NCBI GenBank assembly: GCA_014378555.1
Contig: JACMNN010000126.1
Span: 1-42,855 of the forward strand
Direction: 5' to 3'
Source: Burkholderiales bacterium
Lineage (GTDB): Bacteria; Pseudomonadota; Gammaproteobacteria; Burkholderiales; Casimicrobiaceae
DNA: 42,855 bases
Under the pieces are notes generated by a model. The model had not been told where the DNA came from. It worked only from the letters and a program-made list of their open reading frames with translations, and made no database searches. Shown here in pieces: positions 16,977 through 25,347 of this stretch. Position 1 is the stretch's first letter; each line of letters begins with the position of its first letter. Made by a program: the position numbers and the translations under genes.

Positions 16977-18137
16977 CTATTGTCCGAGAGGCGTGGCGCG
17001 GAAGCTTTCCCACTCATTGCAGCCCGGGCATTTCCAATAATAACGCGGTGCCCTGAAGCCGCAATGGCCGCAGTGAAACCCGGGCGTTTTTTCGGTGGCA
17101 TTGCGCAGTAACAGCGCAACTTCGTTCATGGTGTGTGCGGCGTTGACGTCGTGTTTTTCGCTCTCAAGCTCGAGCAGACGCGCCACCTCGCGAGCCGACG
17201 GCTGACTACGCAACGCGCGGGTCAGGCGACTGAGCGCTATGTCCCTGCTCTCCAGCTTGATCGATGCATCAACCAACCGCGACAGTCCGAGCGTGGTTGA
17301 TATTTCATCCTGCGCCGACGCTAGTTGGGCCACAGCCTCCTGCGGCGTGCCTAGACGCTCGTATAACGTGACAATATCGTCACTGATCAGCACCAATAGT
17401 CCTGGGCTGGTCCGTTTCAGCTCCGAAAGCGCCTGAAGCGCTGCCGGTTTGTCATCCGCTTTGAAGGCTGCTTTGAACGCTATTAACGCGACTCGAGCGC
17501 TATTGCGGTTCGCGCTGGATGCATCAGTCAGGTGCCGCGTGACGTTTGCCGTGTCGCCCGCAGCGAGCGCCAATTCGGCCAGTTCACAGTGATACTGGGC
17601 GATAAATCGACCCTGCGGTTCGCCACTCAGCTTTTGAATTCTTTGCCGAGCCGCAATGGCTTTTTGCCATGCTTTTTCCTGCTCCAAGACCGATGCCAGC
17701 TTGGTGACTGCTTCCGCTTCGTAGGTTGATCCAGCGAGTTGTTCGTATACCGTTTCTGCGCGGTCAAATAGGCCTGCTGCATGGAAATCTTGAGCCAACT
17801 CAAATTGCGCGAGCTCGCGCTTTTCTTTGGGTAAGTCGTGACGATCTACCAGCGATTGGTGAATGCTGGTCGCCTCCCCTACTCTGCCCTGACGCCGAAA
17901 CAGGCTGCCTAAAGCGAGCTGCAAATCAAGCGCATGCGGGTCGCGGCGCGATACGTCAACAAAGCTCTCAACGGCTTTGTCATGTTGTTCACGAAGTAGA
18001 AAATTTAAGCCTCGGAAATATGCTGAAGGCAACGCCCGTGCATCTTGCAAGACGTAACGAATGTCAACGCGAGCGGCAAACCAGCCGAGCGCAAAGCAAC
18101 CTAGCGGCACCAACAGCCACCAAGCTTCAAATTCCAC
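16977..18137 (-). CDS. lapB: LapB (YciM), LPS assembly regulator
   Basis: LapB is an inner-membrane TPR protein that presents LpxC to FtsH and so limits LPS synthesis. The 386 residues begin with one membrane helix (WWLLVPLGCFALGWFAARVD, about 6-25), then TPR repeats (ALPSAYFRGLNFLLREQHDKAVESFVDV, LGSLFRRQGRVGEATSIHQSLV), and end with a rubredoxin-like metal site (CGHCGF and CPGCNEW). The start is GTG 18137 with AAGG 6 bases upstream. The usual partner lapA, a two-helix protein gene, is not between ihfB and lapB: only 38 bases separate them. Confidence 0.94.
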   Translation of the reverse strand: MEFEAWWLLVPLGCFALGWFAARVDIRYVLQDARALPSAYFRGLNFLLREQHDKAVESFVDVSRRDPHALDLQLALGSLFRRQGRVGEATSIHQSLVDRHDLPKEKRELAQFELAQDFHAAGLFDRAETVYEQLAGSTYEAEAVTKLASVLEQEKAWQKAIAARQRIQKLSGEPQGRFIAQYHCELAELALAAGDTANVTRHLTDASSANRNSARVALIAFKAAFKADDKPAALQALSELKRTSPGLLVLISDDIVTLYERLGTPQEAVAQLASAQDEISTTLGLSRLVDASIKLESRDIALSRLTRALRSQPSAREVARLLELESEKHDVNAAHTMNEVALLLRNATEKTPGFHCGHCGFRAPRYYWKCPGCNEWESFRATPLGQ

Positions 18138-18175
18138 AAAAAACCTTAGCCACTAAAGGCAACTAAGACCAATGC

Positions 18176-18481
18176 TTATGCATTGGAAAGACCATCCATG
18201 CCTAGCTGGTCTACGCGTTCGCGCAGCTCCTTGCCGGCTTTGAAATGCGGCACATGCTTGGCTGGGACGACGACTTGGTCGCCGGATTTTGGGTTTCGCC
18301 CCACGCGCGGTGGGCGGTACGACAGCGCAAAGCTGCCGAAACCGCGAACCTCAACTCGGGAGCCCTCTGCGAGAGCGTCCCCGATGGCGTCAAGCATCAG
18401 GCGAACGGCCAGTTCAGTATCTCGGGCCATCAAATGGGGAAAGCGCTCGGTAAGTCTCGCCACTAGGCTTGAACGCGTCAT
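18176..18481 (-). CDS. ihfB: Integration host factor subunit beta
   Basis: IhfB pairs with IhfA to bend DNA in the nucleoid, recombination and sigma-54 promoters. The 101 residues show the family pattern [42 protein letters not shown] and the C-terminal [14 protein letters not shown]; the beta-arm Pro is within [11 protein letters not shown] or the RNPKSG arm. The ATG at 18481 has a G-rich ribosome site (run of six G then AG) just upstream, after a perfect palindrome. It lies 97 bases downstream of rpsA. Confidence 0.97.
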   Translation of the reverse strand: MTRSSLVARLTERFPHLMARDTELAVRLMLDAIGDALAEGSRVEVRGFGSFALSYRPPRVGRNPKSGDQVVVPAKHVPHFKAGKELRERVDQLGMDGLSNA

Positions 18482-18500
18482 TACTACTCCCCCCTTAATT

Positions 18501-18525
18501 GGACGCGATTTTGAAAATCGCGTCC
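18501..18525. promoter_or_regulatory. Perfect 12-base-arm palindrome in the rpsA-ihfB gap
   Basis: Arms 18501-18512 and 18514-18525 are exact reverse complements around a single G. In the leftward transcript it makes a stable hairpin that ends about 7 bases before the G-rich ribosome site of ihfB. No T run follows, so it is not a standard terminator. It could be an RNase processing site, an mRNA-stabilising hairpin, or a protein-binding site. Confidence 0.6.
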
Positions 18526-18578
18526 GCCGATCTAACTGATTTTTCTGCTGCTCGCGTTATTGACGCTGTTAACGCTGC

Positions 18579-20285
18579 CTATTCAGGCTTGCCGTCTTGC
18601 TTTGCTTTTAACAGCGCGCCGAGACCGGCCAAACCAGCGCTGGTGTTGCCACCGGACGCAGGCTCATCTTTAGCGTGCTGACGCACCGCTTCGGTCTCGT
18701 CAGCCGAGTCTTTCGCTTTGATCGACAGGCTGATGTTGCGTGTTTTGCGGTCCACGTTGATGATCATGACTTCAACCGTTTCGCCATCTTTTACATGGCT
18801 GCGGATGTCTTCAACGCGATCACGTGAAACTTCAGACGCGCGCAGATAACCTTCAACGTCGTCAGCCAGTTGGATGACAGCACCCTTGGCTTCAGTCGAC
18901 TTCACGGTGCCGGTAACAATCGCACCCTTGTCGTTGATGCCAACGTAGTTGTTGAACGGATCACCATCGAGCTGCTTGATGCCAAGCGAAATACGCTCGC
19001 GCTCGACGTCAATTCCGAGCACAGCGGCTTCCAACTCTTGACCCTTCTTGAAGTCACGCACAGCGGTTTCGCCGGGCACGTTCCAAGACAGATCGGAGAG
19101 GTGAATCAGGCCGTCAATGCCGCCTGGCAAACCAATGAACACGCCGAAGTCAGTGATTGACTTGATCGCGCCGGAGACTTTGTCGCCCTTCTTGTAATTG
19201 GCAGCAAACTCGTCCCACGGATTGGCTTGGCACTGTTTGATGCCGAGCGAAATACGACGACGGTCTTCGTCAATCTCAAGGATCATGACTTCAACTTCGT
19301 CACCCAAGGACACGACTTTGGATGGGCTTACATTCTTGTTAGTCCAGTCCATTTCGCTGACGTGAACGAGGCCTTCAATGCCTGCGTCGATTTCAACGAA
19401 CGCGCCATAGTCAGTGATATTGGTGACTTTGCCGAACAGACGCGTACCTTGTGGGTAGCGACGGGCAAGACCGACCCACGGATCGTCGCCCAATTGCTTG
19501 AGGCCGAGCGAAACACGGTTTTTCTCTTGATCGAACTTGAGAACCTTGGCCGAAACTTCCTGACCCACGGTAAGCACTTCTGATGGGTGCTTGACGCGAC
19601 GCCATGCCAGATCGGTGATGTGCAACAAGCCATCGATACCGCCCAAATCGACGAATGCGCCATAGTCGGTGATATTTTTAACGGTACCGGTGACCGTTGA
19701 GCCCTCTTTGAGCGTGGACAGCAACTCGTCGCGCTGGGCGCCCATCGAAACTTCAAGCACCGCACGGCGGCTAACCACCACGTTGTTGCGCTTTTTGTCG
19801 AGCTTGATGACTTTAAAGTCGAGCTCTTTGCCTTCGTAAGGACTGGTGTCCTTGATTGGACGCATGTCGACCAGCGAGCCTGGCAGGAAGGCGCGAACGC
19901 CGTGCGTCATGACGGTCAGGCCGCCCTTGACCTTGCCAACGACCATGCCAGAGACGATATCGCCCTGGTTCATTGCGTTTTCAAGGAAATACCACGAGGC
20001 TAGGCGCTTGGCCTTGTCGCGCGAAAGCTTGGTTTCGCCGAAGCCGTTTTCGATGGCTTCAATCGCAACTTGGATGAAGTCCCCTGCGGCGACTTCGATT
20101 TCGCCGCGGTCGTTTTTGAATTCTTCAATCGGGATATAGGCCTCCGATTTAAGGCCCGCGTTTACAACTACAACGTTGTAGTCGACGCGCACGACTTCTG
20201 CCGTGATGACTTCGCCCAAGCGCATTTCCTTGCGGATAAGGCTCTCTTCAAACAGATCGGCAAAGCTGATGTTTTCTTCAGACAT
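18579..20285 (-). CDS. rpsA: 30S ribosomal protein S1
   Basis: S1 binds mRNA on the 30S subunit and aids initiation on structured or weak-SD messages. The 568 residues contain six S1 OB-fold repeats (roughly 21-87, 105-171, 192-260, 277-347, 364-434, 451-520), seen as repeated [30 protein letters not shown]-like blocks shared between repeats 3 to 5. The first two repeats are more divergent, as usual for the ribosome-binding part. It follows cmk by 100 bases, the standard proteobacterial order. Confidence 0.98.
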   Translation of the reverse strand: MSEENISFADLFEESLIRKEMRLGEVITAEVVRVDYNVVVVNAGLKSEAYIPIEEFKNDRGEIEVAAGDFIQVAIEAIENGFGETKLSRDKAKRLASWYFLENAMNQGDIVSGMVVGKVKGGLTVMTHGVRAFLPGSLVDMRPIKDTSPYEGKELDFKVIKLDKKRNNVVVSRRAVLEVSMGAQRDELLSTLKEGSTVTGTVKNITDYGAFVDLGGIDGLLHITDLAWRRVKHPSEVLTVGQEVSAKVLKFDQEKNRVSLGLKQLGDDPWVGLARRYPQGTRLFGKVTNITDYGAFVEIDAGIEGLVHVSEMDWTNKNVSPSKVVSLGDEVEVMILEIDEDRRRISLGIKQCQANPWDEFAANYKKGDKVSGAIKSITDFGVFIGLPGGIDGLIHLSDLSWNVPGETAVRDFKKGQELEAAVLGIDVERERISLGIKQLDGDPFNNYVGINDKGAIVTGTVKSTEAKGAVIQLADDVEGYLRASEVSRDRVEDIRSHVKDGETVEVMIINVDRKTRNISLSIKAKDSADETEAVRQHAKDEPASGGNTSAGLAGLGALLKAKQDGKPE

Positions 20286-20351
20286 TTAGTAACTTTCGGT
20301 GTGCTCTCGTTTCGGCGTGATTGCTGAAAAGTAGAGGTTAGGTTGATGGAT

Positions 20352-20376
20352 GGATGAAACATTTTTTGCTTCATCC
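20352..20376. repeat. Hairpin in the cmk-rpsA gap
   Basis: Arms 20352-20358 and 20370-20376 (GGATGAA / TTCATCC) enclose an 11-base loop rich in A/T. In the leftward transcript it lies about 67 bases upstream of the rpsA ATG. rpsA is autoregulated through its leader in E. coli; whether this hairpin plays that part is unknown. Confidence 0.35.
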
Positions 20377-20385
20377 TCGGGACGG

Positions 20386-21144
20386 TTAGCTTGCTTGAGT
20401 CGACGCCAAGCGTAAGTGCCAAAGCTTTAAAATTGCCGCCACGGTCTCGTCTGGACTGTGTGCTGCGTTGTCGATCACGATGGCGTCGATAGCAGGTTTA
20501 AGCGGGGCGATTTTGCGGGATTTGTCCTGCCAATCGCGGCGCCGAATCTGCACTTCAACATCATGTTGCACCTGCGCTCGGATAGTCTCAAGTAAGCCCG
20601 TAATTGTAGGGGATTTCCCCTTGTCAATCAACTGCTTAGCCGACATCGTCTCGCCTGCGGCAACGCGAAGCTTGGCGACCTGGCCGGCCCGCCTTCCGGC
20701 CCGCACTTCAGCGGTGGTGGTCAAGTAGATTTTTAGCAAAGCGTCGGGAAACACGACGGTTCCCATGTCGCGTCCGTCCGCAACCAGACCGGGCGCGGCG
20801 GCAAAATCGCGCTGTCGCTGCAGCAGCGCCGCGCGCACTTGCGGTATCGCGGACAAAGTCGATGCTGCCATTCCGACCGCTTCCGACCGAATAGCGACGG
20901 TGGCGTCCACGCCGTCTAGCCACACTGCTTCGCCAACAAACTTTAAAGAAAGCGCTTTAGCTTCGGCCTCTAACAAGTTGATTTCATTGAAGCTTATTTT
21001 TCTAGATAAACAAGCCTGCGCATGCGCTCGATAGATCGCACCTGAGTCGAGCAGGCCAAAATTGAGCGCTTCGGCGATGCGTCGGGCAATGGTGCCTTTA
21101 CCCGACGCCACCGGACCGTCAATGGAAATGACCGGGGTGATCAT
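20386..21144 (-). CDS. cmk: Cytidylate kinase
   Basis: Cmk phosphorylates CMP and dCMP with ATP. The 252 residues have the P-loop IDGPVASGKGTIARRIAEAL (8-27), DSGAIYRA, and GRDMGTVVFPDALLKIYL. Compared with E. coli Cmk (227 residues) there are about 25 extra residues between GRR and the lid motif RRRDWQDKSR, as two short additions on either side of a recognisable KQLIDKGKSPTITGLLETI block. The upstream gap (21145-21339) holds no gene and presumably the promoter of the cmk-rpsA run. aroA, often upstream in relatives, is not here. Confidence 0.96.
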   Translation of the reverse strand: MITPVISIDGPVASGKGTIARRIAEALNFGLLDSGAIYRAHAQACLSRKISFNEINLLEAEAKALSLKFVGEAVWLDGVDATVAIRSEAVGMAASTLSAIPQVRAALLQRQRDFAAAPGLVADGRDMGTVVFPDALLKIYLTTTAEVRAGRRAGQVAKLRVAAGETMSAKQLIDKGKSPTITGLLETIRAQVQHDVEVQIRRRDWQDKSRKIAPLKPAIDAIVIDNAAHSPDETVAAILKLWHLRLASTQAS

Positions 21145-21339
21145 CGTTGAAATACGGATACAGCTTTACTATTAAACGCCCATCCAGCTAGGGTATGTAC
21201 GTTGTTTTCTGCATGTATCGACTTGTCGGTAAATATCGCGCGAGGCTTGATAGATAGGAGGTGGAAGGAAGAAGTCATTGCCGTCGGACGCGCTATGGAA
21301 TGTAGGAATTTTAGGTTGCCGCCAGATTTCAGCACCGCC

Positions 21340-21370
21340 AAAAACAAAAAACGCCGGGGTGTCCCGGCGT
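21340..21370 (-). terminator. Intrinsic terminator after the ComEA-like gene
   Basis: An 8-base-pair stem (21351-21358 with 21363-21370, ACGCCGGG/CCCGGCGT) with a 4-base loop is followed on the minus strand by TTTTTGTTTTT. It lies 46 bases after the stop of the leftward helix-hairpin-helix gene and separates it from cmk. Confidence 0.9.
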
Positions 21371-21415
21371 GTCATGCGCTACGGTGCGACCGGTAAAGAC
21401 CCGCCGCGACCCTGC

Positions 21416-21778
21416 CTATTTTTTCTTTGCGGCAGTGGCCTGCTTGGCAATAATTTTGTCTTTGATCTTGTCGTAAACGTCTTGGGTCAGGATTTTTTTA
21501 TTAACCAGGTCGTCTTTGCCGTTATACGGGCGGCCTTTCACAATGGCGGCTGAACGCGCCTCGCCAATCCCGTCGAGCGTCGCCAATTGTTTGGCGGTGG
21601 CGCTATTGATATCCATCGGCGTAGCGGCGGCGGGTTCGGCCTTGGCTGGCGCTGCAGGGGCTTTGCTGGCGGGTGTGGTGGCCGTGGCGACGTCTTTTTT
21701 CGCCTGCTTATCATCAAGCGCAAAGGCTGGGGCAGCAAGGACGGCAGCCGCTAGCAGGGCGACGAAAATGCGTTTCAT
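21416..21778 (-). CDS. ComEA-like secreted helix-hairpin-helix protein
   Basis: This 120-residue protein has a Sec signal peptide (MKRIFVALLAAAVLAAPAFA, cleavage near 20), an Ala/Pro/Lys linker, then a ComEA-type helix-hairpin-helix DNA-binding motif (MDINSATAKQLATLDGIGEARSAAIVKGRPY, 55-85) and a second helix pair to about 108. ComEA proteins bind incoming DNA in the periplasm during transformation. The ATG 21778 has AGGAG about 10 bases upstream and gives the signal peptide; an upstream frame extension is not needed. A competence role with the pilus cluster is plausible but not shown, since many such proteins are of unknown function. Confidence 0.88.
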   Translation of the reverse strand: MKRIFVALLAAAVLAAPAFALDDKQAKKDVATATTPASKAPAAPAKAEPAAATPMDINSATAKQLATLDGIGEARSAAIVKGRPYNGKDDLVNKKILTQDVYDKIKDKIIAKQATAAKKK

Positions 21779-21890
21779 GGGTAAGTTTCTCCTATTGACG
21801 AACATTAAACTGAGCAAATTGTTCAGATATCTTATCGATTACTGCGTCGCGATGCTCGTCTGCGGCAAACCGCCGCGAACTGCAGAAACG

Positions 21891-22988
21891 TCAGAGCGAC
21901 AAAACGTGCCCCTCGTCCGGCTTGGCATTGCCCGAAACCACCTCGGCCATCGCGGCCTGCGACGCCTCAAGTCCGGTCGCGCGCACTATACGCAGCCACG
22001 GTTGATCGGCGCGCGTGATCGGCACCATGAAGTCCGTCCACGCCGCGCCTAGCTTGCCGAGCAATGCTGGGTTGCCCCAATCGGCGATACGTTTTTTGAT
22101 TTGCGACGGCGCGAAAAAAAGCGTCGGACGCGGCCCTGGCAGCTCGCCCACTTTACCCAGATGTTTCCAGTCGGTGCCACCAATCGAGGCGCTGTATTTC
22201 AACGCACTGCCCAAATGGGTGTGCAGTTCACGACGCAGCGCCACATTGCCTGAAAAATCGACATACACCGTGGTCTCCGTCGCTGACAACTCGCTCACTT
22301 GGTCATACGTGAACACCTCGTCATAACAGCCCAAGCCGCGCACAAAATCAAGGTTCGCCGGTGAGGTTATGCCCACGACGGCCAAGTCTTTTCTGCGCGA
22401 TAGGCAGAACGCCGTGCCGTAAGCTGTCTTGCTCGAAGCACTCGACAACACCACCCGCTGTGCTCCGAAAAACTGGTTGTCGTCAAGAAAATCGTCGATC
22501 AGGAAACTTGTGAAAAACAGCGGCCGCAACACCATCTGTTGTCCTTCCGTTGCTGCGTGATAACCGGGGTCGGTGCTACATCGCGCGTATTGGTTGTAAA
22601 CGGCGGGCAGTCCGGCACGGTGCTCGGCGGCGTCGACAAAGCCACTGGGCGTCACCCGTCCCGGCTGCACGATCACCTGCGAGGCCATCGGCAAATAACC
22701 GTAAAAGCGCTCGCCGACGGCCAGCCCATCCACCCTACTCGCCATCACCGTGGCGAAGCCCCACACCGGAATCATTCCCCAGCCCGGCTCTCCGGTTGGA
22801 AAAAATTGCCAGTAATTCATAGCGTCGCCAAACATTGCGTAAGTTACGTTGTTAGCGGTAAACGCGAACGAGTCGATGCTCAGCAACACCTCGCCCAGCT
22901 CAATTTCGATCGAAGCGGGTTGGCTGATGGTTCTCGTCTCGGCGGGGTTGCCTTTGCGGCTTTGCAGTTGCACCAAGGGACGGGTCAT
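21891..22988 (-). CDS. DUF2855 family protein
   Basis: The 365-residue protein matches the DUF2855 family, which resembles medium-chain dehydrogenases but has no known reaction. Visible blocks are GEVLLSIDSFAFTANNVTYAMFGDAMNYWQFFPT near the N-terminus, GWGMIPVWGFATV, VVLSSASSKTAYGTAF (where the Rossmann turn would be) and a C-terminal TDFMVPI. The ATG at 22988 starts just before MTRPLVQLQSRKG; the frame opens 11 codons earlier but that part lacks resemblance. It lies 112 bases upstream of the ComEA-like gene on the same strand. Confidence 0.85.
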   Translation of the reverse strand: MTRPLVQLQSRKGNPAETRTISQPASIEIELGEVLLSIDSFAFTANNVTYAMFGDAMNYWQFFPTGEPGWGMIPVWGFATVMASRVDGLAVGERFYGYLPMASQVIVQPGRVTPSGFVDAAEHRAGLPAVYNQYARCSTDPGYHAATEGQQMVLRPLFFTSFLIDDFLDDNQFFGAQRVVLSSASSKTAYGTAFCLSRRKDLAVVGITSPANLDFVRGLGCYDEVFTYDQVSELSATETTVYVDFSGNVALRRELHTHLGSALKYSASIGGTDWKHLGKVGELPGPRPTLFFAPSQIKKRIADWGNPALLGKLGAAWTDFMVPITRADQPWLRIVRATGLEASQAAMAEVVSGNAKPDEGHVLSL

Positions 22989-23167
22989 GGCGTGGATCTC
23001 AAAACAAGACGGGATGTACACATGCTAACGGCAGATTGCACTAAAGCGACGCCGTAACGATCACCAAATGCGGACACCTTGCGTGCCTTGAGTCAGGGTC
23101 GTGTGATATCGTTTTTATTGCGATGAGGCACGGACCTCCGTACATTTTTACGCCATGGAGAAACGCG

Positions 23168-23221
23168 ATGTCCCGCGCTCACGCCCTTCGAATTTGCCGC
23201 GATGTTGCTAACTTGCGCTGA
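23168..23221 (+). CDS. Possible 17-codon leader peptide
   Basis: ATG 23168 opens MSRAHALRICRDVANLR and stops at TGA 23219-23221, directly abutting the GTG 23222 start of the next gene. GGAG at 23157-23160 with a 7-base spacer is a better ribosome site than any before that GTG. It would couple translation of the downstream membrane protein, and its Arg-rich make-up (4 Arg in 17) could matter. I know no such leader; real translation is unproven. Confidence 0.45.
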   Translation: MSRAHALRICRDVANLR

Positions 23222-24052
23222 GTGAATCACTTTTTTTCCACCATCTACGCGTTTTTTCTCGACTCCCTGACATTCGCGTCGCCGGTCACCGCAGCGGTGC
23301 TCATCGCGCTGGCGTCGCTATTGGCTGTGGTGACGGTGGTGTTGCTGCGCCTGGCTTTGCAAATGTTGATTGCGCCATGGCAGCGCATTAAGTGGCGTCG
23401 CCAATGGCGGGCGCTCGCCAAAAAAGAAGGCTGGACCAGCGAGCATACGCGCCAGCTCTCCGGCAGGCGCGGGCGCAATTCGTGGCGGCTTGCGGTGCTG
23501 CGCAAAGGCAAGGGCTACTTTAATCGCACGCAAAGTCGGCCCAGTCAGGCAATCTGGCAAATGCGCAAACTGAACCACGGAGATCGGCTTTTTATCGTGC
23601 CAAAGGAGGAATATTTGGCGAAGCGGCGCAACATATTCGACGACACCAAGGTGTCCAAAGTGCCCGATTTGCACCACTTTGCCGGGGCGTTGGCGGGGCT
23701 TGTCACCCGTGAATCGTGGGCCGCGGCGGCGGTCGGCTGGTCGGTGGCGGGCGACCATCATGCTGACTGGATCAACGAGGATTTGCCGACCATCCACGTT
23801 GGCAGTGCATGGTTTCAAGCGCGCTATGTGGTGCTGGCTAATCGCGCTCCGCTGGCGCTGGGCATGATCAACGCTCGATCAGAGGCGTTGTGGGCTCGAG
23901 TGCTGGCCGACGCCTCGATCAAGCCTGATCAATTTATGGTGGTGTTGATTGAGGGCCAGTTTTCGATGCGCGTAGCAGGTAATTTGACGCGGGCCACGGT
24001 CGCGGGGCGATTCTGTCATTTAGGACTGTTGCTGACCGAATGTCTGTCTTGA
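23222..24052 (+). CDS. Unknown membrane-anchored protein, 276 residues
   Basis: I do not recognise a family. One strong membrane helix is at about 20-48 (SPVTAAVLIALASLLAVVTVVLLRLALQMLI), followed by a basic segment (RIKWRRQWRALAKKEGW) that suggests the C-terminal part is cytoplasmic. The rest has mixed alpha/beta character and no motif I can name. The start is GTG 23222, touching the stop of a possible leader peptide (TGAGTG). The frame is long, with few stops nearby in its frame and ordinary codon use, so it is probably real. It converges with the Crp/Fnr gene. Confidence 0.7.
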   Translation: MNHFFSTIYAFFLDSLTFASPVTAAVLIALASLLAVVTVVLLRLALQMLIAPWQRIKWRRQWRALAKKEGWTSEHTRQLSGRRGRNSWRLAVLRKGKGYFNRTQSRPSQAIWQMRKLNHGDRLFIVPKEEYLAKRRNIFDDTKVSKVPDLHHFAGALAGLVTRESWAAAAVGWSVAGDHHADWINEDLPTIHVGSAWFQARYVVLANRAPLALGMINARSEALWARVLADASIKPDQFMVVLIEGQFSMRVAGNLTRATVAGRFCHLGLLLTECLS

Positions 24053-24093
24053 TGGCAACGATTAACGCGGCAGAGACGGGGCCTGGCTGCGTA

Positions 24094-24123
24094 GTGCCGG
24101 TCGAGAAGTGCGCGACCCGGCAC
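24094..24123. repeat. Hairpin between convergent genes
   Basis: GTGCCGG (24094-24100) and CCGGCAC (24117-24123) pair and can be extended by TCG/CGA with one bulged C. It lies in the 152-base gap between two convergent genes, where a bidirectional terminator is expected, but no T run follows on either side. Confidence 0.35.
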
Positions 24124-24204
24124 GATGCTTCGCCTACCGCTGCCGTTGCAATCTGCGCACAAAAGCGTTGATCAGAACGCCCCTAGCCTTAGCGACAACC
24201 GCCG

Positions 24205-24924
24205 CTACGCCGCCAGCGTTTCGGGCAATAAGCGGTCGTATTCTTTTTTGACCACCGCATAACATTCGCAAGTTCGCCGTTCCAAACCAGGACGATCGAG
24301 CACCGAAATCTTACCGCGCGAATATCGAATCAGGCCGGCAGCTTGCAGTTGCATCGCCGCTTCCGTGACGCCTTCGCGACGCACGCCGAGCATGTTCGAG
24401 ATGAGTTCTTGTGTCATCGTCAGCTCATGGCCCTGCAACCGGTCAAGACTTAGCAATAACCAGCGGCAGAGTTGCTGATCAAGCGAATGATGGCGATTAC
24501 AAACCGCGGTTTGCGCCATTTGCGTGATCAACGCTTGGGTGTAGCGCAGCAGCAGATGCATGGTCGGCCCAGCGCGATTGAATTCGTCTTTCATGGTTTG
24601 CGCGGGCAACCGGAAACCGCGTCCGGCACTTTGTGCCACCGCGCGGCTGGGAGTAGATTCGCCACCCATAAACAACGACACACCCACTAAACCTTCATTT
24701 CCCACCACCGCGATTTCCGCCGAAGCGCCATTTTCCATCACGTACAACAGCGAAACAATCGCGGTCGTTGGAAAGTACATGTGCGTCATCGTTGTGCCCG
24801 ACTCGTATAGCACCTGTCCGAGCGCAATCTCCACCGACTCGAGTTCTGGCAAAAGGCGCTGCCATTCGCCGGCAGGCAGCGCCGCTAGGAGTCGATTTTT
24901 CTTTGGGTCTGGAGCTGTGGCCAT
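24205..24924 (-). CDS. Crp/Fnr family transcription regulator
   Basis: The 239-residue product has an N-terminal cyclic-nucleotide-binding-like beta-roll (about 30-135, with YESGTTMTHMYFPTTAIVSLL and AEIAVVGNEGLVGVSLFMGG) and a C-terminal winged helix (about 165-215, TMTQELISNMLGVRREGVTEAAMQLQAAGLI). The arginine and serine pattern that binds cAMP in Crp is not evident, and there is no Fe-S Cys cluster as in Fnr, so the ligand is unknown. ATG 24924 has GGAG with a 6-base spacer and is preferred over the TTG at 24954. A palindrome at 25032-25047 upstream may be an autoregulatory site. Confidence 0.92.
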   Translation of the reverse strand: MATAPDPKKNRLLAALPAGEWQRLLPELESVEIALGQVLYESGTTMTHMYFPTTAIVSLLYVMENGASAEIAVVGNEGLVGVSLFMGGESTPSRAVAQSAGRGFRLPAQTMKDEFNRAGPTMHLLLRYTQALITQMAQTAVCNRHHSLDQQLCRWLLLSLDRLQGHELTMTQELISNMLGVRREGVTEAAMQLQAAGLIRYSRGKISVLDRPGLERRTCECYAVVKKEYDRLLPETLAA

Positions 24925-25347
24925 TGCGGTCTCCAAGCGGTTGCTACTCGCCAATACTTAGGCGGCGTTAGTTCGCGATTGGCTGGTAGTTATATCAATC
25001 CCAGATTGTACAAACGAGCCAAGGAGCTGTGTGTTCGATAACGTACATAAGAGAAAGCAACAGTCAAACTGCGCTTGAGCATTGTCGAGCTGTGAACGCG
25101 GAGAGGACAGTGAGTTCAGCAACGCAGCACTTGAACGGCTATGCCACACATCCGACCTTTTAAAATCCACTGAACTGGCCCGTGCGGCGCACCCAAAAAA
25201 ACACACACCAATCGGAAAAACCATATAAGCTATTGTGTATAAGGCTATGTGCTGCTGTTTAGCCGCGCAGCATCGAGCCCGCGGTGCATTTGTCGTATCA
25301 AGCCGCACTGTGCCCGCCAATTTGTTCTACCCTCAGCCGATCGCATC
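24925..25347. other. Divergent intergenic region
   Basis: These 423 bases separate the leftward Crp/Fnr gene from a rightward small gene. They hold one clear palindrome (25032-25047) and no convincing gene; open frames here are short, start at weak codons and look random. The A/T-rich part near 25190-25240 may carry the promoter of the rightward gene. Confidence 0.6.
25032..25047. promoter_or_regulatory. Palindrome TGTTCG-N4-CGTACA, candidate operator
   Basis: TGTTCGATAACGTACA is a 6-4-6 dyad with one mismatch, about 108 bases upstream of the Crp/Fnr start. A perfect version lies at 29837-29852. Size and symmetry fit Crp/Fnr-superfamily operators; the link to the adjacent regulator is inferred. 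Confidence 0.5.

Noticed and set aside
21172-21396. Small open frames on both strands between cmk and the ComEA-like gene
   Set aside because: They run across a strong intrinsic terminator, start at weak codons and differ in every frame; the region is better read as terminator plus promoter.
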